DNA of 64,000 nucleotides from Eunapius fragilis (GCA_963681505.1 OY811990.1:4628891-4692890); one strand, 5' to 3'; shown: positions 41,200-52,922, numbered from the stretch's first letter. The notes: generated by a model from the letters alone, not told the origin. Program-made: numbers and translations.

Positions 41200-42266
41200 T
41201 GGGAGGGAACTACTAATATATTTGCATCGTACAGCCAAACCAATGAACTGAATATAGAGTAGGCATTATATACAGAAATAAAACAGGATACTCGTTCGTT
41301 TCATGCATGAGGATCGCAACTCCACTGGGTTGTTAAATTAACACCATGGTGGGAAGGTATCCAAATTTCTCCCATAGAAATGTATGGAAGGGAACCTCTA
41401 ATCTGTTCGAATCGTATAACCAAACCAATGAGCCCATTGATAAGGAAGCATGATTATGAGAAAGAAAACAGGTCACTCGTTCGTTCCATGAATGAGGATT
41501 GTTACTCCACTTGGTTTTTATATTAACACCATGGTGGGAAGATAGCCAATTTTCTCCAATAGAAATGTATGGGAGGGAACCTCAAATCTCTTTACATCGA
41601 ACAGCCATACCAATGAACTGAATATAGGGGAGGCATTATTTAGAGAAATAAAACAGGGTACTCGTTTGTTTCATGCCAAAGGATCGCAACTCCACTAGGT
41701 TGTTAAATTAACACCTTGGTGTGAAGATAGCCAATTTTCTCCCATAGAAATGTACGGAGGGAACCACTAATCTATTCAAATCGTATAGCCAAACCAATGA
41801 GCCGATTGATAAGGAAGCATTATTATGAGAAAGAAAACATGTCACTCGTACGTTCCATGAATAAGGATTGTTACTCCACTTGGTTGTTAAATTAACACCA
41901 TGGTGGGAAGATATCCAATTTTCTCCCATAGAAATGTATAGGAGGGAACCACTAATCTATTTGCATCGTACAGCCAAACCAATGAACTGAATATAGAGGA
42001 TGCATTATATACAGAAAGAAAACTGGTTACTCGTTCGTTTCATTCATAAGGATCGCAACTCCACTGGGTTGTTAATGTAACACCATGGTGGGAAGATATC
42101 CAATTTTCTCCCATAGAAATGTATGGAAGGGAACCACTAATCTATTCGAATTGTATAGTCAAACCAATGAGCGGATTGATAAGGAAGCATTATTATGAGA
42201 AAGAAAACAGGTCACTCGTACGTTCCATGAGTAAGCATTGTAACTCCACTTGGTAGTTAAATTAAC
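41200..42266. repeat. Diverged edge of the satellite array
   Basis: Monomers near the right boundary carry many private changes, such as ACACCATGGTGGGAAGATATCC, GGATTGTTACTCCACTTGG and AGCCGATTGATAAGGAAGC, and are less alike than those inside. This is the usual pattern where array ends escape homogenisation. The boundary with non-satellite DNA is at about 42,266. Confidence 0.85.
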
Positions 42267-42876
42267 CTTATTCAACTGAACTAGGTACCCTCATGACCAA
42301 AAGTGCCCCAGGAAGACAGGGGAAGAAACGTATGGGCACGAGAACCTGGTAGAAAGTTCCTTTGATCATATTAGCATCATCTGAAATGAGGAAATCTATA
42401 CCTTCCTATCTTACATTCAGAGTAACTAAAAAGAATAGTGATAAAAAATCATTATAAAAAGCAATTTTCCATACATCTCTATGGAGGAGTACTAATCCTT
42501 AAGAGGAAGCCAGCAACAGTTGCTGAAAATTCCATCAACCTGGCAGAGTGATAGGTTATCAAATCATCCATCATGGGGCTTCTGGAAAACTTAAATAGCG
42601 AATTTCCCTGATTTATGGTATTAAAAAATGAACTTTACCCCATACATTAATTTATAAGGACGCGTGCGCGGGAATTGTGATGGACGTTTGCAAAATTGGC
42701 CAGGAATTGCTAATGAGCGTCCGAAATTTCTCGCAATGGAAGCTGTTACGGCACTACTTCATTTTGGGCGTGGTCTTGGTGGAGCGAATCCACATACAAC
42801 CATGATGAATCGCATCCGCTGCCTAAAGCTTAGTTCACAAATTGACGCAGGACCCACGTACGTCGTACGTACGTAC
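42267..42876. other. Array-to-gene transition, no gene seen
   Basis: About 600 bp of non-repetitive DNA. Open frames here are short, overlap on both strands and show no family resemblance. From 42,660 the sequence becomes CpG-rich, in contrast to the AT-rich satellite. Confidence 0.6.
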
Positions 42877-42911
42877 GTCGCAGGAATGGAAAGCATTTCT
42901 ATTCCTGCGAC
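42877..42911. repeat. Perfectly nested hairpin
   Basis: GTCGCAGGAAT and ATTCCTGCGAC are exact inverted repeats, continued inward by GAAA/TTTC around a GCA loop. Upstream lies a run of alternating ACGT (TACGTCGTACGTACGTACG). It could be the core of a foldback DNA element or a cruciform-prone site. No target duplication was identified. Confidence 0.75.
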
Positions 42912-43027
42912 GCGATGCGACGTCGCAGCGATAAACCACACCTAAACCATGCCCGATACTGGTACGTTATTAAAAAGTGACGGCCGAGGCCAGTGCAGAA
43001 CTTTTTTTAATTCATCGCGACGCCTGT

Positions 43028-43111
43028 AGTCTCGTACCCAGACCCCCACATCTCTGCTACGCGAGTGATGTAATCTATCCGCAGCTGCGATGTGGGTCTG
43101 AGTACGAGACT
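43028..43111. mobile_element. Short foldback element (MITE-like)
   Basis: AGTCTCGTACCCAGACCC at the left end and GGGTCTGAGTACGAGACT at the right end are inverted repeats of 18 bp with one mismatch, bounding an 84-bp unit. The structure fits a miniature inverted-repeat DNA element. No clear target duplication was seen. Confidence 0.7.
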
Positions 43112-43339
43112 ATTACGCGCCCACGAATCATTGTGCACGTGATTCGTTGGTGAATAAAGCCGGCTGTGGAATATTGCGCATGCGTTAAACTGTCGCGTAC
43201 ATGTGCTCCGATTGTTGCAAAGAACGGGGCGGATTTCTTTTTCGTTCACAGGAGCCTGCTTCTCAATAGTTTCGTGTATTCAAAGGTTACTGGTACTTCC
43301 TTTTTGATGTTACAATCCCTCTTTTTATACGTGTGCACT
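43112..43339. other. Presumed promoter side of the snoRNA host gene
   Basis: About 230 bp lie between the foldback element and the first supported exon of the host gene. Pyrimidine-rich runs occur (for example TTTCTTTTTCGTTCAC near 43,230), as in 5' TOP host promoters, but no start site can be fixed. Confidence 0.35.
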
Positions 43340-43435
43340 CAACAGCTGAGAGCTAAGGTGACAACTCCCAAATCATGTCGAGGCGAAGATGAAGCGAGTA
43401 GCGGTCATCTGTACGCTGGTAAGCGGTTGCTATGT

Positions 43436-43527
43436 GCAGAGCAAGTGATGAGGGAATAGGGACAGCTGAGAGCCATCACAAAATGGTGGTCTGTGAAGCT
43501 AATACCTAATGGGAATCTCGCTGATGC
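43436..43527 (+). ncRNA. C/D box snoRNA family B, copy 1 (dual 28S guide)
   Basis: C box GTGATGA, D' CTGA, C' TGTGAAG and D CTGA lie in order over 92 nt. The D' guide ATAGGGACAG and the D guide TGGGAATCTCG are antisense to neighbouring parts of the conserved 28S segment CGAGATTCCCACTGTCCCTA. By the box+5 rule they would methylate the A of CGAGA and the C of CTGTC, which I recall as the human SNORD79 (A3809) and SNORD74 (C3820) sites. This copy has GATGAGGGAA where the others have GATGAGAGAA. Confidence 0.88.
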
Positions 43528-43687
43528 AATAACGTGAAATGTGAACCAGCGCAGAGCGCTTTTGATCGACTTTTGATTTCATAGGACACTTAAAAATCTT
43601 CTCTTTCTCTCCAGAAGTTAAAGTCCTGAAATCTGATCTATACGAAAAGGTATTAAACTATTAGGGTTAGTGTGTGTTTGTGTGTGT

Positions 43688-43771
43688 CATCTGCTATGAT
43701 GAGCTAATCAGTTGACTAGAGTCTCTGAAGTCTCCTATGACTGATAAACCCCTTGGCTGGCTGAGCAGATG
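43688..43771 (+). ncRNA. C/D box snoRNA family A, copy 1
   Basis: An 84-nt unit closed by the 7-bp stem CATCTGC/GCAGATG, with C box ATGATGA, D' CTGA and D CTGA. The guide before D' (GACTAGAGTC) is antisense to the conserved 28S sequence GACTCTAGTC. Box+5 points to the U of GACU, which I recall as yeast Um2421 (snR78) and human U3904 (SNORD52). The guide before D (ACCCCTTGGCTGG) has no target I can name. Confidence 0.87.
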
Positions 43772-43935
43772 TCATTAACTGTATGTATTGTATAATTCAT
43801 AATCCCTTTTTTTAGGTGGGTGCAAACATTACTCCCATCATCAGGGTTTGAGCTGCGTTGTGATGTAAGTCACGGGATGTCTTAGCATGAGGTGGTAGAG
43901 TGTGTGTGTAGCATGTGAGGTGTAGGGAAGTGTGT

Positions 43936-44019
43936 CATCTGCTATGATGAGCTAATCAGTTGACTAGAGTCTCTGAAGTCTCCTATGACTGATAAACCCC
44001 TTGGCTGGCTGAGCAGATG
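43936..44019 (+). ncRNA. C/D box snoRNA family A, copy 2
   Basis: Identical to copy 1 across stem, boxes and both guides. It sits in the intron between exons 43,816-43,864 and 44,075-44,106. Confidence 0.87.
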
Positions 44020-44141
44020 TCATTCTATAACTGCCTGAATGTTGTCATCTTCTTGTACTTTGATATTCATGCAGGCTCCTCGCTTTTTGATATCGAACAC
44101 GAAAGGGTCAGTGTAGAGATCATTATAATTATGTATTAAAA

Positions 44142-44232
44142 TGTGCAGGTGATGAAGCAATGGGATATGGCTGAGGGCGTGGGCCTTGTGAAGTCAAAAT
44201 CCTAATGGGAATCTTGTTGATTCTGATGCACA
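44142..44232 (+). ncRNA. C/D box snoRNA family C, copy 1
   Basis: Closed by TGTGCA/TGCACA, with C box GTGATGA, D' CTGA, C' TGTGAAG and D CTGA. It is similar to family B in layout and in CCTAATGGGAATCT, but the D-side reads CTTGTTGATTCTGA instead of CTCGCTGA, which places the D box 7 nt further on. One extra G (GTGGGCC) distinguishes this copy. Its D' guide (GGGATATGG) has no target I can name. Confidence 0.8.
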
Positions 44233-44551
44233 ATTTTTGTAATTCTTGCTTGTTTGGTGTGTTCTGGTCTTAATGTATCCATATCGTAGGTCATGCAAGT
44301 CCTTGCAGTCATAAGAATTGTCCTGCTTTTCTGTTGACAATCAGCCTTTCTTTAAGAAAGGTAGGCTTTTTTTTTGCGTGGTTGTGAAAAAATGCTTGTG
44401 ATTCAAGCCCTCCACATGAGTAGACCTGGATGACTAAGAATATCTTTGTATGCCCTGTACAGGTTAATATTCGTTCTTGTGGTTTAGGAGCCTCATACCC
44501 TAAGGGCGTCTGAAGATAAGGTGAGCTGTGTATTGTATGAGTTTGGGTAGT

Positions 44552-44635
44552 CATCTGCGGTGATGAGCTAATCAGTTGACTAGAGTCTCTGAAGTCTCCT
44601 ATGACTGATAAACCCCTTGGCTGGCTGAGCAGATG
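44552..44635 (+). ncRNA. C/D box snoRNA family A, copy 3
   Basis: Same 84-nt unit; the C box is GTGATGA rather than ATGATGA. The intron starts at the gtgagc donor near 44,520. Guides are unchanged. Confidence 0.87.
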
Positions 44636-44739
44636 TTATATAACATATTTGAATGTGGTGTGGTTTTGACCACTGGCCTTATCCCTTGTAGGATGAAGTC
44701 TTTCTGAACACATCACCAAAGTAAGTTACCATATATGGT

Positions 44740-44831
44740 GCAGAGCAAGTGATGAGAGAATAGGGACAGCTGAGAGCCATCACAAAATGGTGGTCTGTGA
44801 AGCTAATACCTAATGGGAATCTCGCTGATGC
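44740..44831 (+). ncRNA. C/D box snoRNA family B, copy 2
   Basis: Same boxes and both 28S guides as copy 1. It lies 19 nt after the gtaagt donor at 44,720/44,721. Confidence 0.88.
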
Positions 44832-44951
44832 TTTTATCCCTGCTGTACCAGACTACCAGTATAACTGTTGCCTCCACTTAATGCAGCTGCCTCCAGTATA
44901 GCCATGTTGCTACAAGGAAACCATGTAAGGTAATACACAAAATGGTTATGT

Positions 44952-45035
44952 CATCTGTGATGATGAGCTAATCAGTTGACTAGAGTCTCTGAAGTCTCCT
45001 ATGACTGATAAACCCCTTGGCTGGCTGAGCAGATG
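44952..45035 (+). ncRNA. C/D box snoRNA family A, copy 4
   Basis: Same unit with TGTGATGATGA at the C box, so the last pair of the closing stem is a G-U wobble. Guides are unchanged. Confidence 0.86.
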
Positions 45036-45198
45036 TCATTAACTGTGTGTATTGTGTAATTCATCATCCCTTTTTTAGGTGGGTGCAAACATTACTCCCA
45101 TCATCAGGGTTTGAGCTGCGTTGTGATGTAAGTCACGGGATGTCTTAGCATGAGGTGGTAGAGGGTGTGTGTAGCATGTGAGGTGTAGGGAAGTGTGT

Positions 45199-45282
45199 CA
45201 TCTGCTATGATGAGCTAATCAGTTGACTAGAGTCTCTGAAGTCTCCTATGACTGATAAACCCCTTGGCTGGCTGAGCAGATG
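45199..45282 (+). ncRNA. C/D box snoRNA family A, copy 5
   Basis: Identical to copy 2. It lies 1,263 bp downstream of copy 2 in a near-identical duplicated segment that also carries the flanking exons. Confidence 0.87.
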
Positions 45283-45404
45283 TCATTCTATAACTGCCTG
45301 AATGTTGTCATCTTCTTGTACTTTGATATTCATGCAGGCTCCTCGCTTTTTGATATCGAACACGAAAGGGTCAGTGTAGAGATCATTTTAATTGTGTATT
45401 AAAA

Positions 45405-45494
45405 TGTGCAGGTGATGAAGCAATGGGATATGGCTGAGGGCGTGGCCTTGTGAAGTCAAAATCCTAATGGGAATCTTGTTGATTCTGATGCACA
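45405..45494 (+). ncRNA. C/D box snoRNA family C, copy 2
   Basis: A 90-nt copy, 1,263 bp downstream of C copy 1 in the same duplicated segment. It lacks the extra G of C copy 1. Confidence 0.8.
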
Positions 45495-45825
45495 ATTTTT
45501 GTAATTCTTGCTTGTTTGGTGTGTTCTGGTCTTAATGTATCCATATCGTAGGTCATGCAAGTCCTTGCAGTCATAAGAATTGTCCTGCTTTTCTGTTGAC
45601 AATCTGCCTTTAAAAAAGGTAGGCTTGCTTTTTTTGTTGTTTTTTTGCGAGGTCGTGAAAAGATGCTTGTGATTGAAGTGCTCCACATGAGTAGGCCTGG
45701 GTGACTAAGAATATCTTTGTGCCCTGCCCTGTATAGGTTAATATTCGTTCTTGTGGTTTCGCAGCCTCATACCCTAAGGACGTCTGAAGATAAGGTGAGC
45801 TGTGTATTGTATGAGTTTGGGTAGT

Positions 45826-45909
45826 CATCTGCGGTGATGAGCTAATCAGTTGACTAGAGTCTCTGAAGTCTCCTATGACTGATAAACCCCTTGGCTGGCT
45901 GAGCAGATG
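45826..45909 (+). ncRNA. C/D box snoRNA family A, copy 6
   Basis: Identical to copy 3 in the snoRNA itself (GCGGTGATGA). Its upstream exon is also the counterpart of that before copy 3. Confidence 0.87.
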
Positions 45910-46073
45910 TTATGAACTGTGTGTATTGTGTAATTCATCATCCCTTTTTTTAGGTGGGTGCAATCATTCCTATCATCAAGGCTTGAGCTGCGTTTTGATG
46001 TAAGTCACGGGATGTCTTAGCAGGAGGTGGTTAGAGGGTGTGTGTAGCTTGTGAGGTGTGGAGGGAAGTGTGT

Positions 46074-46157
46074 CATCTGTGGTGATGAGCTAATCAGTTG
46101 ACTAGAGTCTCTGAAGTCTCCTATGACTGATAAACCCCTTGGCTGGCTGAGCAGATG
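46074..46157 (+). ncRNA. C/D box snoRNA family A, copy 7
   Basis: Same 84-nt unit with CATCTGTGGTGATGA at its start, giving a wobble pair at the base of the stem. Guides are unchanged. Confidence 0.86.
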
Positions 46158-46303
46158 TTATGTTTGGTCATCATCATTAAGTGCTTTGTTTGAATGTTTA
46201 ATTTACCATCACACGTTTTGATTTGTAGTGGCCTTGCACACTGACCTCAGGTCCTTCAGGCTGAAGTTGTTGAGGTAACCACAATTGACGTGTTTGTGTG
46301 CCA

Positions 46304-46395
46304 GTGTGCAGGTGATGAAGCAATGGGATATGGCTGAGGGCGTGGCCTTGTGAAGTCAAAATCCTAATGGGAATCTTGTTGATTCTGATGCACAC
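46304..46395 (+). ncRNA. C/D box snoRNA family C, copy 3
   Basis: Closed by the longer stem GTGTGCA/TGCACAC and followed by ACAACGTT. Stem and 3' flank match the copy inside ATP5F1B intron 1 and differ from C copies 1 and 2, so this is the closest relative of that relocated copy. Confidence 0.82.
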
Positions 46396-46678
46396 AACGT
46401 TGTGTTTGTAACATTGAGTGTGATATGTGCTAAATGTTGTGTGGTTCTTTGTTAGATGATGAAGACATGAAAATGTCTCGATCCCCATGGATGGACTATG
46501 GTCCTGTTTTGAGAGGGGGGTTGTGACATCTTAAAGGACATTAGTACTACTTTGGGTACAGTCACACCCACCCCCGTCTTTTGAGGATTCCAGTGCTTAG
46601 GTGACCACTGGCCTTATTCCCTTGAAGGATGATGTCTGTTTCTGAACACATCACCACAAGTAAGTTACCATATATGGT

Positions 46679-46770
46679 GCAGAGCAAGTGATGAGAGAAT
46701 AGGGACAGCTGAGAGCCATCACAAAATGGTGGTCTGTGAAGCTAATACCTAATGGGAATCTCGCTGATGC
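46679..46770 (+). ncRNA. C/D box snoRNA family B, copy 3
   Basis: Identical boxes and guides to B copy 2, and 1,939 bp downstream of it within a second duplicated segment that also carries A copy 8. Confidence 0.88.
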
Positions 46771-46890
46771 TTTTATCCCTGCTGTACCAGACTACCAGTA
46801 TAACTGTTGCCTCCACTTAATGCAGCTGCCTCCAGTATAGCCATGTTGCTACAAGGAAACCATGTAAGGTAATACACAAAATGGTTATGT

Positions 46891-46974
46891 CATCTGCGGT
46901 GATGAGCTAATCAGTTGACTAGAGTCTCTGAAGTCTTCTATGACTGATAAACCCCTTGGCTGGCTGAGCAGATG
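46891..46974 (+). ncRNA. C/D box snoRNA family A, copy 8
   Basis: Same unit with one change, AAGTCTTCTATG in place of AAGTCTCCTATG, between D' and C'. Boxes and guides are intact. Confidence 0.86.
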
Positions 46975-47142
46975 TCATTAACTGTGTGTATTGTGTAATA
47001 ATTCATCATCCCTTTTTAGGTGGGTGCAAACATTACTCCCATCATCAGGGTTTGAGCTGAGTTGTGATGTAAGTCACGGGGTGTCTTAGCAGGAGGTGGT
47101 TAGAGGGTGTGTGTAGCTTGTGAGGTGTGGAGGGAAGTGTGT

Positions 47143-47226
47143 CATCTGCGGTGATGAGCTAATCAGTTGACTAGAGTCTCTGAAGTCTCCTATGACTGAT
47201 AAACCCCTTGGCTGGCTGAGCAGATG
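47143..47226 (+). ncRNA. C/D box snoRNA family A, copy 9
   Basis: An intact 84-nt copy with C box GTGATGA. It is preceded by an exon-like block (acceptor ttttag, GTGGGTGCAAACATTACTCC) that also precedes copies 2 and 5. Confidence 0.87.
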
Positions 47227-47409
47227 TCATTAACTGTGTGTATTGTGTAATTCATAATCCCTTTTTTTAGGTGGGTGCAATCAGTATTCATTCCCCTCAC
47301 CGAGGTCACATTTTGGTGTGAGCCTGCGTTGTGATGTAAGTCACAGAATGTCTTAGCAGGAGGTGGTTAGAGGGTGTGTGTAGCATGTGAGGTGTGGAGA
47401 AAGTGTGTC

Positions 47410-47506
47410 CATCTGTGATGATGAGCTAATCAGTTTACTAAGACTTTGATTTCTCATAAGGTGCGGACAGAAGAGTCTGAAGTCTCCTATGACTGATAAA
47501 CCCCTA
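47410..47506 (+). pseudogene. Decayed family A snoRNA
   Basis: Starts like family A (CATCTGTGATGATGAGCTAATCAG) but the D' guide is changed and about 30 bp are inserted (ACTTTGATTTCTCATAAGGTGCGG). After CTGATAAACCCC the D box and the 3' arm of the closing stem are missing. It is very unlikely to form a stable C/D particle. Confidence 0.8.
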
Positions 47507-47568
47507 TAAAACATGTGGTTTTGACCACTGGCTTTATCCCTGTTTCAAAGTAAGTTACCATATATGGT

Positions 47569-47660
47569 GCAGAGCAAGTGATGAGAGAATAGGGACAGCT
47601 GAGAACCATCACAAAATGGTGGTCTGTGAAGCTAATACCTAATGGGAATCTCGCTGATGC
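47569..47660 (+). ncRNA. C/D box snoRNA family B, copy 4
   Basis: Same boxes and guides; one change (GAGAACCATC for GAGAGCCATC) lies outside the guides. It is in the last recognised intron of the host gene. Confidence 0.88.
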
Positions 47661-47869
47661 TTTTATCCTAGCAGTACCAGACTATGGTTCTTATTGTTAA
47701 TGCTGCTACCCCAAATAGTGCTCACCAACTACAGGAGAACTTGACAACAGACAGTCATTACAAAGGCCCATGGTTTCAAAACATCAAACCCAGAGAAGAA
47801 AAATGCCATGAACGCTTTGTATGCTGCCGTCGTATTAATGTGCGTACAATTTTTGTATTGCTCTGAAAA

Positions 47870-47875
47870 AATAAA
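47870..47875 (+). terminator. Poly(A) signal of the snoRNA host gene
   Basis: AATAAA preceded by an A-run and followed by TCTTTGTTG, at the end of the last host exon and about 380 bp before the ATP5F1B start codon. Confidence 0.65.
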
Positions 47876-47890
47876 ATCTTTGTTGAATAA

Positions 47891-48256
47891 CGTCTACTGG
47901 AATATGACGTGTAAATCATTTACCGGATTATGATTAACCACACGTCCCCGGGGGCGGTTGTCTTGCGAAACATTGATCGGTGTTACCGTAGGCATTATAA
48001 AATTTGACACACCCTCTGGGGCCTGTTAAGTTTCCTTACCTCGGGCTAAGAGATGTTTGCAATGGCTTCACAATGAATAATTTTGTTTGCAAGTGAAGCC
48101 AGTGGTTAAAGAGAAGACCCGGACGAGTTGTGCTTCTATACATGTTTGCTCTAGGCGCCATATTATCTGTTGTGTATTTCTTCAGCGGGCACGCCCACTT
48201 TGCCCTCACGCGCATGCGTCTGTGTCTTTCGCGCTCACGTTTTTTCACGGTTGAAA
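47891..48256 (+). promoter_or_regulatory. ATP5F1B promoter and 5' leader region
   Basis: Gap of about 370 bp between the host-gene poly(A) signal and the ATP5F1B start codon. The last 90 bp are GC-rich with CpGs (CACGCGCATGCGTCTG). No TATA box is obvious. The start site is not fixed by sequence. Confidence 0.45.
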
Positions 48257-51729
<3,473 letters not shown>

Positions 51730-51765
51730 AACATTGTCAGCTTAGCTTACCAGTGATTTCTTGTA

Positions 51766-51771
51766 AATAAA
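51766..51771 (+). terminator. Poly(A) signal of ATP5F1B
   Basis: AATAAA lies 37 bp after the stop codon. Confidence 0.85.
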
Positions 51772-52070
51772 AAAGAACTGGATTTGTTTACAGCAGCACC
51801 CAGTTTTTTTTGGCGTTATGTATGTGTGTACATGCAGAGGTATCTATGGTTACCAGGATATTAGCTTTATATCATATTGTGTTAGTATGGTAATATTGTG
51901 TGGGAGGGGTTTGGGTATGTTGGAGAATGAAACCAGGAGGAAACAACGCAGAGAACTATTCAGAATGTCAAGATTTCATAAAGCTGCTGAAAGTGTCAGG
52001 AGAATACACCATCGCAGAACTCTTCTACATACTGCAGACCAAATAGAGATACCTGAAGAGTTAGAAGGGC

Positions 52071-52922
52071 TTATGGACTAACCTTTCTTTGAGGCAGGCA
52101 AGGACCAAAGGCCTCTATTAGTAGCCTCTCCTTTGTCACCGTAACCTTGTACTCATCCAAGGTCACCTTCTGGTGCCCTTGGTCCTGTCAGTGTGTAAAA
52201 AGGTGAAATGTGAGTGTGTGTGTAAAAGGGGGGGGGGGTGGGGTAGTGTTCTTGCCAGTTTGGCTCACCATTCTTTTGAACATCATCTCCACGAGGTCCT
52301 TGATACCCTCGTCTGGGTCCTCCTCAGTGGGCTGCTTCACCATTGTGTTCTTCAACATCTGAAACATCTCCTCACGTGATATCTGACCATCGCTGTTCAG
52401 GTCATATATGAAGAAGCAAACTGTTGGGGGTAGTGTAAATTGTCTGAAAAAGTCATTGGTTGCAGGTCCCTTACACTTGATCTTCTCGTCCAAGGTGCCA
52501 CGGAGGAACACGGAGAGGCCGCTTACCCATTCCTCCTGGCTGAGGTAGCCGTCAGTGTCCTTGTCAAAAGCTCTGAACACTGCATGGCACGGAAGATTGC
52601 ATATCCAACGACAATTTATTTATTTATTTATTTTGCTTACCTCTGTCCATGAAGAAGTCGTCACTCATGCCGAACGTATCGTGGAGCAAGTCTCTGAACT
52701 TCACCCTGTCGATTCTATCGCCAGTGATGGCGCGATATTTGTACAGTAACTTTTCTGTCTCTTCCTTGGTGACTACATGATGCAATCGGCTGTTTAAAAA
52801 AAGTGACCAGCCAGCCACGCCTCCTGGTACTTACAGTGGGTCGACTTGTACAGCTGTTCTGCTGTCTTCACCAAGTTTTTTCTCTCGATAGCATTGAGCT
52901 GAACCTGACCGTATTCGTCCAT
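52071..52922 (-). CDS. CLXN: Calaxin (EF-hand protein of the outer dynein arm)
   Basis: Calcium-binding protein of the NCS-like family that regulates outer-arm dynein in motile cilia (also called EFCAB1). Exons on the minus strand: 52,922-52,835, 52,772-52,641, 52,579-52,475, 52,420-52,269 and 52,184-52,071. They give 196 codons with closed phase (human about 211). Family signatures include [20 protein letters not shown], the first canonical loop [12 protein letters not shown], the second [12 protein letters not shown], then [17 protein letters not shown], and AFGPCLP near the C-terminus. The third loop reads [12 protein letters not shown] and lacks the usual acidic ligands, so it probably does not bind calcium. 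For exon 2, the acceptor catgtag is chosen over an earlier aacag because only it keeps the frame. The gene is convergent with ATP5F1B. Confidence 0.93.

Larger units (their letters stand above)
22316..42266. repeat. Satellite array, right part
   Basis: The array continues after the retroelement with about 108 monomers of types I and II. Type II monomers (TCCAAGAAGTAGAATCG) are common here and absent from the first 15.8 kb. Blocks of several kilobases are duplicated. The part from 22,316 to about 25,239 recurs at 31,934-34,857 (shift 9,618 bp), and a third partial copy begins near 40,998. The last monomers, about 41,200-42,266, are the most diverged. The array stops at AGTTAAATTAACC, after which the sequence is single-copy by eye. 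Confidence 0.97.
43340..47890 (+). ncRNA. Spliced multi-snoRNA host gene (noncoding by appearance)
   Basis: Short exons with good borders alternate with introns, most of which hold one C/D snoRNA. Examples are donor CTG/gtaagc at 43,418/43,419; exons 43,615-43,649, 43,816-43,864, 44,075-44,106, 44,692-44,720 and 44,887-44,924; and 45,079-45,127 and 45,338-45,369, which repeat earlier exons almost exactly. No conserved open frame runs through the exons. An AATAAA at 47,870-47,875 marks the likely 3' end. The snoRNA order is B-A-A-C-A, B-A-A-C-A-A-C, B-A-A-A', B, so exon-intron modules were duplicated together. The layout resembles vertebrate SNHG/GAS5-type hosts. The transcription start is not defined by sequence. 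Confidence 0.8.

Noticed and set aside
164-41929. Recurring 73-94-codon antisense open frames in the satellite, such as those starting MGENWLSS
   Set aside because: They repeat because the monomer repeats. The monomer length is not a multiple of 3, frames overlap between monomers, and no domain or splice structure supports translation.
1-42266. CRISPR-like array
   Set aside because: Repeats are 185 bp head to tail with no short unique spacers and no cas genes, in clearly eukaryotic DNA.
1-42266. CENP-B box in the monomer
   Set aside because: TTCGTTCCAAGAAGT shares only the TTCG start and the central A; the CGGG end of the recognised box is absent.
42664-42945. Overlapping open frames on both strands
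   Set aside because: Short, no family resemblance, and lying over the hairpin and ACGT run.
51917-52081. Small basic open frame of 54 codons on the plus strand (MLENETRRKQRR...)
   Set aside because: It overlaps the last codons of calaxin on the other strand and the 3' side of ATP5F1B, and has no recognised family. It could be chance or a 3' UTR effect.
52790-52834. 45-bp intron 1 of calaxin ending aacag
   Set aside because: This acceptor puts a stop in the frame of exon 1. The acceptor at 52,773 (catgtag) gives STHFTKEETEK and closed phase.
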